Source of the DNA: Nepenthes gracilis
Lineage: Eukaryota > Streptophyta > Magnoliopsida > Caryophyllales > Nepenthaceae
Assembly (NCBI GenBank): GCA_033239525.1
Contig: BSYO01000024.1
Location: 6,967,991 to 7,031,990, forward strand
Reading direction: 5' to 3'
DNA length: 64,000 nucleotides
Below the pieces are notes generated by a model. It made no database searches and had not been told where the DNA came from. It was given only the letters and a program-made list of their open reading frames with translations. Shown piece after piece: positions 22,641 to 35,281 of this stretch. The first letter of the stretch is position 1. Each line of letters opens with the position of its first letter. Position numbers and translations under genes: made by a program.

Positions 22641-24552
22641 CTACTTTTGCTTGGCTCGGGCATTCATCGGGTGAAAGAGGGAGAGAGGGAAGTCCGGGGA
22701 CATAAGGCGTATCACGCCACGGCAGAGATGAATGCCTGCCCAGTAACTGTCCTTCATCACCTGCTTGACCTCAGCCGGACGGAAGGAAGTCTTGAGCTGG
22801 CTATCAAGTTGGAGGTTCTCCTCCCGAAGGAAAACGTAGCGCTTTCCGGCCTCACAGAGCGCATCCTGAAGGGAAGCCACCTTTGCCCTGGCCCAAGACA
22901 ACTCACGCTCAAGGTTAGCGGCATGCTCCTCGCTTTGCCTCGCCCGCTCCTTGCTCTGCCTCGCCCTCTCGACCACTATTCTAAACTCCTCGATGCCAAC
23001 TGAGCCCCCGCTAGGCCATTGATGGTGACGATGAGTTAGCGAATGCAACTCTACCCCTGTAAACAGAAAGCCCGTCAGACAAATTACAACCAGAACAAGG
23101 AAAGGAGGCAAGAAGGTGCTCGAAAAATACCTCAGCAAAGGAAGGGCCTTCGGCAACTCCAGCAGCATCTCCAACCATTGTCACCCCCAAAACCTCAAGT
23201 TTTGAGGGCTTGGGGCGAAGAACTTCAGCACTCCCCTCGGTGACTTCATATTCAACCGCCCCATGGACCTCTAGACTCAGCGGCTCGAAGCAAGGATCTT
23301 CAGCTATCTCCGTGGATCAACCCTCCTCGACGGCCACCCAGACCTCACGTTTCGAGGGCTTGGAGCTGTATATCTCAATGGCCTTCGTGGCCTCGGCAGC
23401 GGGCTTAGTCTCCACCACTTCAACCGGCTCTGCCCTCCTCACTCGCTTCAACAGATTCCACAACTTCAACGGCAACCTCAGCCACTGCCATCTCCCTGAC
23501 TGGGGCTATGGTCACCTGCTCGAGGCGGGGGACCTCCTCAGTAATGTTAGTAAGAAGACCGGTCATAGGACTTTGGGAAGACGAAAGGTTAGCAATGGGA
23601 CCCCATACTGGGCTAGGGTGGGTGTGTCGATAGGCTCGACGGCCCCTGCAGCCCCAGGCTCACTTGATGCCCCAGCCAGGAAAGCAGAAGGCGCTTAGGA
23701 CTCGCTGCCCTCAGCAAACTCTGCATTCTCAGGAGCCTGCCCTTGGACCATCCTTCTCAATGACCCACTAGACCTCCGTAGTCTCTCCAGCATGGGTCCC
23801 TCCTCGCCGAAAGAGGGGTCGAATGAGGTCTCCCACTGCTTGGCCACCCTATCGAAAGGCTCCCGGATGATCAGCACCCCAGGCCTCCTCCTGGACTCAG
23901 TAGGTGGCGCCGGAGCTATGTCGTCCCCTTCGGAGTGAGGCTCCCACTCAACTTTAGCAAAAGCCTCCGCGGTCGGCTACTAGCCTCTATTACAGAAGGT
24001 ATCGACGTGCTCTTATTTGAGATCCATCAGCGGCTACTCCCAATCCTTCTCCCAGTCTCCCATAATGGGGACAAGAGAATGCCACACGTTGTCCCATTCA
24101 TTCGAAGGGGCCAACTCATTGGGGACCACCAAATAAAAGAACTAGTCCTTGTAGTTTTTCATTGAGTAGAGATTCACCCCACAGAAATTGAATGCTGGCA
24201 CAGGGACATCAAAATCCAGTCTCTGCACTAATTAAAGTGAAAGATCAACTTCACCGACCAGATGCTAAACTTATGACGTGGTGACAAGCAAAAATATACA
24301 TCAAGACTAGATATCGGATAGCATTGAGCTGGAGCCTCGCGATCAGAACGTCTAGTCCCGTCAAGATCTTATATAGCTCCTACGCCACCAAAAAGCAAAG
24401 CCCTCTTTTCAGGTGGATCTCGTAAACAGTAATGAACTTCTTCAACAGAGAATGTATCCTGTCGTATTCTCCTAGTTGTAGGTACACCACTTCCTTCGGA
24501 ATCTTGTGCTATGTGAACAATTACTCAACATCGCGGGCAATGATAGAGCCAT
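22641..24552 (-). pseudogene. Relic of TAT antisense gene with intron
   Basis: Third copy of the antisense gene described at 50405. The N-terminal Transposase_28-like domain lies at about 24180-24480 (KFITVYEIHLKRGLCF, then IARLQLNAIRYLV). The C-terminal coiled-coil exon lies at 22641-23056, where heptad-like Glu/Arg/Ala sequence leads to REENLQLDSQLKTSF and YWAGIHLCRGVIRL. A GT-AG intron separates the two parts. The middle is an acidic, poorly conserved region, and stops and shifts in the first exon make it non-functional. The minus-strand ATG at 24552 matches the MA start of the other copies, and a TATA box lies 86 bp upstream. A TTGGCGCTGGGGG stretch near 22574 could be a decayed TAT primer site, which would mean gag-pol was deleted here; that is speculative. 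Confidence 0.7.
23057..23130 (-). other. Intron of antisense gene relic (74 bp)
   Basis: Minus strand: donor GCTGAG|GTATTTTTCG, acceptor TCTGTTTACAG|GGG. It sits between the acidic region and the coiled-coil exon, as in the copies at 51677-51747 and 63061-63128. Confidence 0.6.
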
Positions 24553-24637
24553 GAATAGAGAAGCAGGAGATGGAAGCGCTCGCACGAAGTGATTTGAAAG
24601 CAAAAGAAAGTTGTGGAAAACAGCGAGGGACCTAGGG

Positions 24638-24645
24638 TTTAAATA
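24638..24645 (-). promoter_or_regulatory. TATA box of antisense gene relic
   Basis: Minus-strand TATTTAAA, 86 bp upstream of the ATG at 24552, matching TATTTAAA at 61425-61432. An ACGTG core (minus GACGTGTGC, near 24714-24720) followed by AATATGAGGGCGG matches the ACACGTGG...AATGAGGGC block at 50250-50276. Confidence 0.55.
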
Positions 24646-25249
24646 ACCAAAAGCCCTGGGTCAAAACCGGCGTTGTATGGGAATTCAAAGAACCGCCCTC
24701 ATATTGCAGCAGCACACGTCTATTCCATCAGTTGACATAGCACATCTTTTCCCATCTCCCATAATAAAGGCCCGATGCCACATTTCCCTGTACAAATGGT
24801 GCCTCCCAATCAGACACAAGTTATCTAATCAACAGAAAGGTAACAGTTCCAAGAAGATCTTGTTCGCAAGATCGAATGACCAGACAGCATACGACTGTGG
24901 TAGGCTTGAGGTTGATCCAAATAGCTTGTCCCCCGACCCTGTGTCCAGAACAGGCCGCCGTAGGTCTGAATCACCAGAAGAACGAGCCACTGTGGGCCCA
25001 TGCAATCTGTCTGAAGGCCGTCTAATAGCAAGAGGGAAACATTAAGTCTAACAGCATACGAAATTCAACAAAGGTTGGAACAGTTTAGCAAGTTTCATTA
25101 AAGGTTCAAAATCTAAAATCAAAGGCAACTATCGGCCTCAAAATACAAGAAGGCAAAAAAAAGATCGTATGTGCGCCTGCGGAATCACAACCCTACGGTC
25201 GGCAGTCCCATGGAGGTCGTAGTGTGGGACCCCTATCCTCTTAAATGGG

Positions 25250-25715
25250 GTAGCCGATCAGGTCAGAATGGCGTGAGACTCTAGCATTCCTCGAATTCAA
25301 TAACTCCATGGGGAAGTCTAGAGCTGCCAAGGAGACTATCTGTTTGCAAAAATGGATACCCTCTTAGAACCACTCTTCCAACATCGGAGTAATCTCATCT
25401 GGGTGCAACTTGGTCCTCAATTCACCCTCAAGCAAGGCGATCTGATCCCAAGCTCCAGCATTGGCCTTTGCAAGCTCTTGTGATCTCGTTTGCGACTCAG
25501 TTAAAGCTTGATTGAGGTAGTTGGCCCACGACTAACTTTGCAATGCATCACAGACAGCCGCATTCATTTGGCATTCCGTCTTAATAGCCATCCGCTTTGT
25601 GCGGGCGATCCACCTTTCTAGTGATTGCTCATCCTAGATGGATTCCTTAGACGAAGACCCAGAGTCAGGTGACAAGGATGATCCCATTGGCCCAGCCAGC
25701 AAATATGAAGGGTAA
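25250..25715 (-). pseudogene. Coiled-coil relic related to antisense gene exon 2
   Basis: Minus-strand translation gives an Ala/Glu/Gln-rich helix-like stretch (ELAKANAGAWDQIALLEGEL), then LRTKLHPDEITPMLEEWF, then EGIHFCKQIVSLAALDFP. This is the same C-terminal module as exon 2 of the antisense gene (LRTSVKVADIAPLLEAKFW, DGIHLCRRV). The residues upstream are Ser/Asp-rich and show no Transposase_28-like domain within reach. It is either the 3' exon of a broken copy or a shorter related gene. At least two stops are present. Confidence 0.5.
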
Positions 25716-27413
25716 AGGAAGCCTTCACCAGCTATTGAAGGATTAAAGCAAGCATAAGATAAGTGTGGCAAGTTCAAAAATTGGAATGCTTGCAAAAACC
25801 AAAGGATGCTGAAATGATTGGAGGCTCCACAATTAAATGGCTAGCATCTGGAGGGAAAATGGCATTGTCTGGAAGCACTAAAACGTTGCACCGCCCTAAA
25901 CTACAGGACACGTGGCACCATTGTGACATGCAGTAACGCGCCTTTTCACCATTGTCATAATGACTTGGGATGAAGCACCAACTACCGCCATCAATGCGCG
26001 ATGACGTCTCAATGGATGCGACATTGATGCTTTGACATACCATTTTCCAAGGTAGAAAGAGAAAAGTGTGTGGCCTAGGCTTGCACGAGACTGATTTGCT
26101 CCACTGGTCTTCCAATTAAGTGCTTGGGACAGCCATGTAAGATGTGGGTCACCGAAGATCGAGTTGTCGGCCGCCTAGTCCGTCAGACCGTCAGATAGTA
26201 GGCAACACATAACGACATGCAGATGCTTCGACAATTCAAGTCATGCAAAAGGGCCAGAAGACACAAGGCGAGAGATAAGGCAATGCTCGGTAATTCTATT
26301 CATTAATTTCTTTTACAAGGTACAAAACTTACATCGACGTACGTACATAGTAAGAGAAAGAAAGCAAAATAAAAAGAACGATGATTCAATGGTGCTCACC
26401 CAAAAATTGGTTTTGGAAAGACAAACCCAGGGGAGACCGTTGCACCAAGAAGCACAGTGCAGCTCTGTTCTTGGGGATTATCTCCCCGTCACCCATCCCA
26501 ACCAAAAATTGGACACCATGGGGGATGAATGGAAAGCCATTCCCTTACGGAGAGTGGAGCGAGACGCGATGCACTGGTCCCATTTTGGGAAGCATCCATC
26601 CCCACCAACCTCCAAAGCACACCTAGGGTCGTGCCACTTAAGCAAAGGAGACATGGAGTAGCCCTCCCCTGCCAAAATGGCCAAGCCGTTGCTCCCCCAA
26701 GTTTGCCTTAGCAAGGGCCCTCCGTCACCAGCTAGCAAAGGGGGAAGCCTGCCTAGGCCTCGCTCAATGCCGGCAAGGGAAGGGAAAGTAACGATGGTCC
26801 TATAGCCTAACCGCCTGCATGACGACATTAGGGCAATCCAGAGAGGAACATTAGGGCAATCTGCAAGCACATCTTCGGATATTGGGAGAGATCTCAAGCA
26901 CTCCTTCGGATCTCACAAAATTCTTCCAAATCCCAGTGGGAGGCAATGAAGGACCTATGCTGATTCTGAACTCTCATACCACTTGGTTGATACAAAGGTG
27001 AGCCATGAAGTAAAGTGTAGAAAGCCCCTCAATTTATAGCTAGTAGAGGAGCCCAACATGCCATCAATGTGGAAGGATGCATGTGCCAGTGCCATCCGCA
27101 AGGACCCAGCACAGAATCTGCGACGATTGAAGAAAGCGCCTGAATCTTTCTCAACAGAGCAATGAATCTCTGGGCACATGCATGGAAAGTTACAAGATGC
27201 CTCAAAAAGGAATGCATGTGTGCCAGCCCTTGTAGGGGTCGTCCCATCATCCGGCATATCGCGTAGAGAGCGACGACGTGGTAGTCAATTGCCATTGGAG
27301 GACAAAGTCAATGCTTAGAGGGGACCCCCACGCTCGCTTACCTTCAACAGCAAGCACAATGAATCACCCAATGGAATAGTCTGGCAAATATCGGCCAAGA
27401 CCACCCACGGTCA
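25716..27413. other. Degenerate retroelement-derived mosaic
   Basis: No coding motif recognised. The stretch 26950-27060 resembles 17440-17540 (TTCTGAACTCTCATACCACT followed by TGGTTG, and GAAAGCCCCTC...CTAGTAGAGGAG) and carries a minus-strand TATA, so it is probably part of an LTR. The right end (27380-27413) is the left half of the dispersed repeat interrupted by the chromovirus that follows. Confidence 0.4.
27033..27039 (-). promoter_or_regulatory. TATA box in LTR-like fragment
   Basis: Minus-strand CTATAAATTGAGGGGC. The surrounding sequence resembles an LTR promoter, with the transcribed side to the left. Which element it belongs to is not resolved. Confidence 0.35.
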
Positions 27414-28558
27414 TATCACGAACTTGGACCAAGTAGGCCAATTAAATAGTTAATTATAATTTTTAAAATTTAAAATTTTAAATAAATTTAATAAATAATG
27501 TTAAGTACCAAAAAATTAGGGTGTGACAAACCAAATATATAGGACCCGACAAGATAAAATCCATACAAGACCTCATTGGACAGCTTTCGAATAATATAAA
27601 CATGATCTACTCTACAATCACCGTAAGAGAGGTAACAATTTAAAAAAAAATCATAATCAGATATAATATAATACCTCAATTACTAATTTAAGCCATAACG
27701 AAATTAAAACTCATCAAATCTGACGAATAGCTAAAAGATTATGTCCTTACTCCTATAATACATTTGAACCTTCTATTTTGAAGGAGTAAAATATAAAATA
27801 TGAGCTTAAAGCGAAAAGAAATTTCTAATAATAAATATCTCCTTATCGAAAGTTAATTAGAATATCTAATAATAAATCAAAATGTAATGACCATAACTCG
27901 GCACACGCATATGAAAATACACAGCCTATGCAAATTTCATACACATTTCTGTATACATATACTGAAATAAATATATATAGTATCCGATAAATTATTCAAG
28001 TTTTTAGAAAAATATTAAAACCTTCAAAATCATAAAGACCGTACCAAAAATCCCCAAATCAGCTAACGAGCCATACATGTATGTCCAAAACAACTAGATT
28101 GGATGCTTAAAAATACCTGTATGTTAGTAAAAATTTTAAACAGTATCTAAGGCATATTAGATATTAAATTAGACAAAAAAAAGGGGTTACAGATACTTAT
28201 TTGTAATTTATTCCAAGCGGATTTGCCAAAAGGATGCTCTGAGTAACCCGAATCGGGCCTTCTCTCACCTGCTTTGCGTGTACCCCTTCTCTCTCCTCCC
28301 ATTCTCTCTCCTACTGCAACATGCCTCTACCTCTCTTTGCCTCCCTCCTTCGCCGACAGTGGCTCCGGCACAAGTGACAGTGACAATGACGGTCACCGGC
28401 TTCCATTCCCAGTGTCAGCTCCTCCGACAATGGTGGTGACAACAGCCTTGCGCCGGCCCTCTCTTTTGTCCTTTTCCTCCTCACTCATTTCTTCTCTCCT
28501 ACTTTTCTCTTCTTTTCTTTTTTTCTCTCTTCTCGACACCTACTGCCTCACTTTTTTC

Positions 28559-28603
<45 letters not shown>

Positions 28604-28792
28604 TCTCTTTCCTTTTATTTCATAATGCAAACCGATATTTGGGCAACAGTACAGGTGCACTTCAGGCGCTACCCCAACTAATCCAAATATCTTTAAAAAT
28701 TTTATAACATTTTATTAATTTTTACTATACCCAAATTACCCAAAATCATAATTAATATTAAAATAATTCAAATAGGAATTCGGAATATTACA
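27414..28792 (-). repeat. 3' LTR of minus-strand chromovirus (internally deleted)
   Basis: Minus strand starts TGTAATATTCCG at 28792. It aligns with 32764-35281 but lacks about 830 bp equivalent to 33215-34045, with the junction near 27808, plus about 250 bp nearer the LTR start. It carries an (ATT)n tract at 28559-28602. Confidence 0.8.
28559..28602. repeat. (ATT)n microsatellite in LTR
   Basis: About 14 ATT triplets, roughly 190 bp from the LTR start. In orientation and position it is the same tract as (AAT)n at 6060. Confidence 0.9.
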
Positions 28793-28820
28793 TTCTTCCC
28801 TCTTTACAAAAATTTCGTCC
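28793..28820 (-). other. Polypurine tract
   Basis: Minus strand reads GACGAAATTTTTGTAAAGAG then GGAAGAA directly before the 3' LTR start, the same block as at 11836-11866. Confidence 0.7.
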
Positions 28821-28829
28821 TCAAAATTT

Positions 28830-31800
28830 ACGCATCTCAATGATTCCCTCAATTCTCAATAAATAAGGATATTCTTCCGAACTTGTCCTCAAAATCCGTT
28901 AACGTATCCTCAACTGGAAGATTCCACGAAAGTATAATGGCTGATAAAAATATCTTATTTTGCTGCATTAGATCCTTCATATCCCAAAAATCAAGTCATA
29001 GCCTTATCCTAAAACACTTATCGTCGATAAAAAACGACTCCAATCAAGTACATGCGAAGGATCATTCATATAAAATATATTGTATCCACCTATTAAATTC
29101 AGAAGTAAGGCCAATCTGTAGGTTGCCTCTCCAATCAGCAGAAAACTTCAAATATCTCATGAACCACTACTTTAAATTACCTTTCGACTCTAAAACTCAA
29201 AATTCTTCTCTTCAAGATATTTTCAGAAACATTTGACCACTTTTTCTCAAATCTTCAGCTGGGTTGCAAATTTGATCTCCTATTTCAAACCTCAAATTAA
29301 ATCCTGTGACCAATAGCCATGAGTCCACACACTTCTGTTGCGTAATTTTGATCGATCATCTGCCTCCAATCACAATTAGAGGCCTCAAAATTGAAATACC
29401 TTACAATCTCCTCGTTTCGATAATATGCCAATGGCCAATCTCAAAAATGACATCCTAATAGGCAAGCAATGAACCGATTTCATCAACTCATCCATCATTT
29501 GCCTTAAATCTCGGTAAACAATGGACCATCTTCATCAGCTAGCTCATCCTCATCCAAATGGCCACCAAATCCATTACTGTTAAAGGCAGACCCAAAACAT
29601 AATCTCGAATGTTTCTTCTTCTCGGTTTCTTCCTTTAGGCATGGGACACATTATCGACTCGCCACTCTACTAGGTGCAGAATTTTTTACGTTTCCTTCGA
29701 ATTTGGACCATTCTAACTCAACCATAACTGCTAATAGTCTCATTTGATCCCGAGCTTCTATCCAATTAGCTCTTGAGCTTTCATCCAATCAATTTTTGAG
29801 CTTTCGTCCAATTAGCTTTTGAGCTTTCATCCAATCAATTGAGACTCTAATGAGAAAATTCTTAAAAATATACCTCCTCTCGAACGTACAATGAAAAAAG
29901 TACTTTATACAATAGGCTCGAGGTTACTTGTTTTGATCGCATCCAGCTTCCTAACTGCTCATCCAAAAGGGGCATCTTATCTGATCTTCATAAAAGCTTC
30001 TCTCACAAATAGGAGTTTTGTTTGAAATCTAATCCTCACAACAAAGAGAGGAAATCCCTTTTGCCCAATCTTCCCACTGGCATCCCTGCCATAGCGCCTC
30101 TACGTAAAATCCTGCAGGCCATGCTACATCCCAAACTCTCCCTTGGATTTTTTTCACCTGATCATGCAGAATCCAAACATACGTAGATCTATCTTTTGGA
30201 GTATCACTGATTACTACCAATCTTTCTAATCCATCAAGGATCGACAAAATCGACGCTAATAATAATCTATTCTTCAATTACTGAAAACCTTTCTCACAAT
30301 GATCACTTCAATGAAATTCTGATCACCTCTATTCCAAGGGTGCAAATGGCACTGCAATTTTCGAGAAACTTTCAACAAATCTTTTATCATAACCAACCAG
30401 ATCCAAAAAACTCCGTACTCTCGCGACTTTAGCCGGTCTTTTGCAATTTGCCACTACTTTCATCTTCTTCAAATTCTCAAATGTCACCTTAAAACCATAT
30501 GACCCGAAATGGCACATTCTCTAACCATAATTCACACCCCTTTTAATTTTGATGTACGATTGTCTTATTAAAATTTACAACAGACTTTCAAATCGGGTCT
30601 CATACGTCTCAAAATCTTCAAATAAACTAGAACAATATTGACAAACCACCACAACTGACCTAATACGGTCAGAATATTAATGACAAACCACCCTGAATAC
30701 AACTCGATCTTAGAGAAAACCCAAACTTTTTTGAATGGATCAAACAAATCCTCAATCCTTGGGAGGTGATACATATTCGATTCCTAAATAAACCAAGTAT
30801 ATACCCATCAATCCATTTTTCTTCACCAAAGAACATTGAAGCACTCCACGTCAAGACACTTGCTGAACAAAACCTTTCTCAAATAGATTTTGCAATTGCT
30901 ATTTTATTTTTTTTTCAACTCAGATGGGACCACCCCATATGGAGCTTTCGAAATAGGTGTAGATCCAAGTACAATATCGATAACAAATTTGATCTCTTGA
31001 GCCAAAAACTATCCAGTCAAATCCTCTGAAAAAATATCTTTAAACTCGTAAATAACCAAAATATCTTCAATAATCATAGAATAACTCCTAAATGTGACTA
31101 TATATGTCCGATATGTTCAGCATTCATCTCTCAACAGATGACTCGTGTGCAATGGCAAGATTAACCCTAAAACTTTCTTACTGATTAATCCTTGGAACTT
31201 AGAGGACTCTTACCCAGGAATACAGAATAGAATGGTCTTATAATAGTCTTCCACGACTAAGAATCCAGCTTTAACTTCATGAGTTGAATCTATAAACGTT
31301 TTGCCTGGAACCGTTTGTCTCCTATCTGGACATATGAAATCCGGACCCCTAAAATTCGAACAATTCTTTGACAAATGACATATTTGACCACAATCAAAGC
31401 AAACTTGAATCTAACGAAAACAAACTTGTCCTAGGAGATTCTCTGACAGAATCTGCAAGCTGACCTTACAAACTGAAACATCAGGGAGGAAGACTTTGCT
31501 TCATCTAACTTTCCTTTAACTTATCATCTAGAGAATCAACGAATCAATCCTTCGAGCTCTAGCACCGATATTCTGACTATGTTTGGAAACACTTCTCCCG
31601 AAGCTACTCCTAGTCGATCAACAGGTCCTAGTCCAACTTCTCGCCAAAAGTCCAAAGTCAGAATGGTATTGACTGCTTCCAAATTGAATATTGGAATTTC
31701 AAGCTATTATCTTGTTTCAAGAATCTTTTAGATTCTTCAACCTCTTCCGGCGCATTGCCTTAGGAGGCAGAACATTGAGCCCTTTGTCTATCGATTCTTC

Positions 31801-32740
31801 AGTGATGAAAGATTTATGGGGACGATTATCCACCCGATCACAGTAATGAATGAAAATGAACAACCCTTAAGTCTTCCTCTCACTCTAGCCGTAGCTTCAA
31901 ACCCCTACACGATCAGCATCATCACTGCTAATAAAATCAAATTTGCACTTCTTGTCCTTTTTCCTGGCAAAAGTTGTTGATCAAAACTCTATAATTTCTC
32001 TTGTAAAGAGAAACGAGTTGACTTGATATGACATTCTACATTTTTATCTACGACTTCCAATATTGACAAATTTTCATTTCCTAACTCGGACATAACGATC
32101 ACTTCTCACTTTGTACGTGCCATCCTTGCATAGGGCCATGCCAATATTCTCTGTATCATTTTCCTGGCCCCAAGTTAAGGTACTAGAAGACCTACCATCA
32201 GCTTGTTTGCAACTATTCGTCCATCATTATCACATATCGACCCACCCAAGGTTATAGACCCCCATGGTCCTACACAAATACTTTTACTCTTACCCTTTAT
32301 AATCTTCGCTCCATTGCTAACTGTTCTGCCAGTCAAAATCTCCCTCTACCACGTGAGATTTCAAACCAACTAACTTCATCACCTACTTCTTTGCTGGCTA
32401 AAATCTCATTCTACCTTGTGAGATTTCAGATTGGCACCACCTATGACCACTGCTTCTCTTCCAAAATTGTAAAACCTAACAAAATCTCCACATATATACA
32501 GAAACAAAACAAAATCCTCATTCTGCCGCCATATCAATCCACTCATTATGTCACTCGCGTGACTCATCATGATCAAATGATCATCATTCCAATAGAAACC
32601 TAAACTTCTATAACTTGACCTTCTGATTTAAACCCAAGCCTCCATAACTCAAAGTTTTTACCATCTCCTAGAAGTAACACATATCACGCCCAAATATTTG
32701 AACAATTATTTATTCAAAATGATCAAAAATACCTCTCATT
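28830..32740 (-). pseudogene. Degenerate gag-pol of minus-strand chromovirus
   Basis: RT motifs survive in broken frames. PLPRIEDLFDPFKKVWVFS near 30700-30765 corresponds to the conserved RYPLPRIDDLFD region. RSFLDLVGYDKRFVESFSK at 30350-30410 is the RT/RNase H connection. LERLVVISDTPKDRSTYVW near 30170-30230 is the start of RNase H. gag should lie at 31500-32700 and integrase at 28900-29900, but I can only place them by order. Order and strand agree with the primer site and PPT. Many stops; no functional protein is possible. Normal chromovirus pol is about 1,100-1,200 residues. Confidence 0.75.
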
Positions 32741-32744
32741 ATAA

Positions 32745-32758
32745 CTTTTTTTGATACT
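32745..32758 (-). other. Primer binding site (tRNA-Met type, degenerate)
   Basis: Minus strand TAGTATCAAAAAA lies a few bases beyond the end of the 5' LTR, corresponding to TGGTATCAGAGC. Confidence 0.4.
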
Positions 32759-32763
32759 ACTTC

Positions 32764-35281
32764 TGTCATGAATTCATACTAAGTAGGTCAATTAAATAAT
32801 TAACTATAATTTTTAAAATTTAAAATTTTAAATAAATTTAATAAATAATGTAAAATTCTAAAAAATTTGAATATGACAAACAAAATATGTAAAACCCGAC
32901 AAGACAAAATCTACATAGGATCTCATCGGACATTCATCCAAATAATATCAATATGACCTACTCTACAATTATCATATGTGAAGTAATAATTTAACCAAAA
33001 TCATAATTAGACATAATATATTATCCCAACTATTTTCGAAAAATAACATGGGCCTATACTTGGCCAATTTTATAATCTAATCACATATCAAATACCAATT
33101 TAAGCCATAACGAGACTAAAACTCACCAAATTGGATAAATAATTGACAAATCATGTCATTACCCTTACAATGCATTCGAACCTTCTACTATGATGGAATA
33201 CAATATAAAATATAAGTTTTAAATCCAACAAATATCATACTTAAAGAAAATGAGTCCAATGAATCAAAGGGAGGTCAAATGAATAAATATCTAATCAAAT
33301 AACAAACTAAATCTAAATTAATGATAAAATAAATTCAATAAAAATCTAAGATCCAAAATTCAATGGTACTCTCATACTCAAGTCAAATATCCAAATCCAA
33401 AACAAATATCAAATTAGAAAATAGTCCTCATTGAGACGTATACGTATGTATACATATATAAACAAAAGTGATCCAAATTGATTTTAATAAGCAGGTGTCC
33501 AATCCAAATCCAACTCCAAGTCAAAATCCGATTCCAAGTCCAAATCCAAGGCCTGATTAGCATGTGATTTGGGGTAGAATCTGATAACCAAATGATCCAA
33601 TAGCATTTACAGAAGTCGAAATAGTATAGCGACAGATAATCCGAAGGTTCAGATGAAATACGAGACATACTAAGACCTATTTGGGCAAAATCGACGAATA
33701 TCAAATTTAAGTTCAAAATCCAAATCCAAATTAAAGTCCAATACAAATTAATATAGAAATACAAATTATTCACCAAATTGAATTTCAAATATTTAAAAAC
33801 TTGTTTGAAGAAGGGTTACAAATATTTTTAATAACCTTAGATCATATTAAATGTAAATTAGGCCAGCATGCTTAGCCACTAATATACTATGTTTCTTAAG
33901 GGTAAGGTTCCTAACTATATTTTGCCACCCGTGATTTTAGATGCAATCCTCAAATCTGTCAAATATATTATGACGTCCAAATATATTATAAGGTTGAATC
34001 AAATCATCAAAATGGGAAGGGTCACCATTTCAAATCTTTCCTATCGATAGAAAAGAATTTTTAATAATAAATATCTTTTTCGCCCGAATTGGCAAGAATA
34101 TCTAATAATAAATCCAAATATACTGACTATAATCCAATACATGCATGTAAAAATACATGGCCTATGCAAATTTCATACACATTTCATATACACATATTAA
34201 TATAAACATATATAGTAACCGATAAATTATTCAGACTTTTAAAAAAATATTAAACCCTCAAAAATCATAAAGCCTGCACCAAAAACCCCCAAAGCAGTCA
34301 AGGTGCCATACATGTATGTCAAGAATAGACAGATCGGGCGTATAAAAATACATATATATTAGTAAAAATTTTAAACAGTATCTAAAATATATCAACTATT
34401 ATATCAGGTCAAGAAAAGGTGTTACAAGTACTTGCATTGAGTTTATTTCAAATAGATCTATAAAAAAGATGCTTCGAGGTACCCGAATCGGGCTTTCTCT
34501 CTCCTACTTCGTGCGTGCTCATTCTCTCTCGTCCCATTCTCTCTACTGCCACAACACGCCTCTGCCTCTCTTCGCCTTCCTTCTTCACTAACAATGGCGT
34601 CCATAGTGGCAGCAAACTGGCGACGACACGACAGTGAACAGCGGCACATGCAAGCTAGTGACTTTCTTTTTCCATTGCACTTCATTCACCCATCTTTATC
34701 ACGATTCAGCCATTTTTTTTTCAAAATCAGCTTCCACAAGAAGAAGGGAAGGATTTACTTTCCTCGATTTCTCCCATTTCCTCTAGCGATGGCAGCGACG
34801 GTGATGGCTGCTTTATTTCGGTTTGCGATTCCTTCATCTACTCACACTAGCGTACAAAATGGAGGGTAATATCATGGAGAGGGTTTCACCAGCTTCCATT
34901 CTCGATGTCGGCTCCTCTAGCAACGGCGGCAACGGCTGCCCCACGTCGGCCCCCTTTCTCTTTCCCTTTTCCCTCTCTCCTTTCTTCCCTCCTTTCTTCT
35001 TTTTTTTCTCTCTCCCCGACACCTACAACCTCACTTTATCTGTTTTTTTCTCTTTTTTAATTAGATTATTATTATTATATATATATATATATATTTTTTT
35101 TTCTTTTATTTCATACCATAAACCGATACTCGAATGACATATGGGCGCATCTCGAGCGCTAGTTCAACTAATTTAAATATCCTTTAAAATTTTATAATAT
35201 TTAATTATTTTTTTCACACACAAATTACCTAAAATTATAATTACTATTAAAATAATCTAAATAGGAATATAGGATATTAGA
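32764..35281 (-). repeat. 5' LTR of minus-strand chromovirus
   Basis: 2518 bp. It aligns with the deleted copy at 27414-28792 and more distantly with 5840-8110. It contains an ATT/AT tract at 35066-35093 and an AATCC-rich stretch at 33495-33550. Confidence 0.75.

Larger units (their letters stand above)
27414..35281 (-). mobile_element. Complete, decayed Ty3/Gypsy chromovirus
   Basis: A 7.9-kb element read on the minus strand, of the same LTR family as 5840-14181. Its 5' LTR is 32764-35281 and its 3' LTR is 27414-28792. A tRNA-Met-like primer site, degenerate gag-pol and a polypurine tract lie between them. The flanks rejoin into one repeat: sequence ending at 27413 plus sequence starting at 35282 align with the repeat at 19560-19735, so this is an insertion into that repeat. 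The target duplication is weak (GGTCA on the left, GGTTG on the right). The 3' LTR is about 1.1 kb shorter than the 5' LTR because of internal deletions. Confidence 0.8.

Noticed and set aside
23210..23698. A 162-codon plus-strand frame
   Set aside because: Antisense shadow of the variable acidic region of the relic gene at 22641-24552.
16752..27060. A single complete element linking the LTR-like piece at 16752-18050 with the LTR-like piece near 26950
   Set aside because: The pieces share blocks in the same orientation, but the TATA direction, missing TSD and the strand of the intervening antisense-gene relics do not fit one element.
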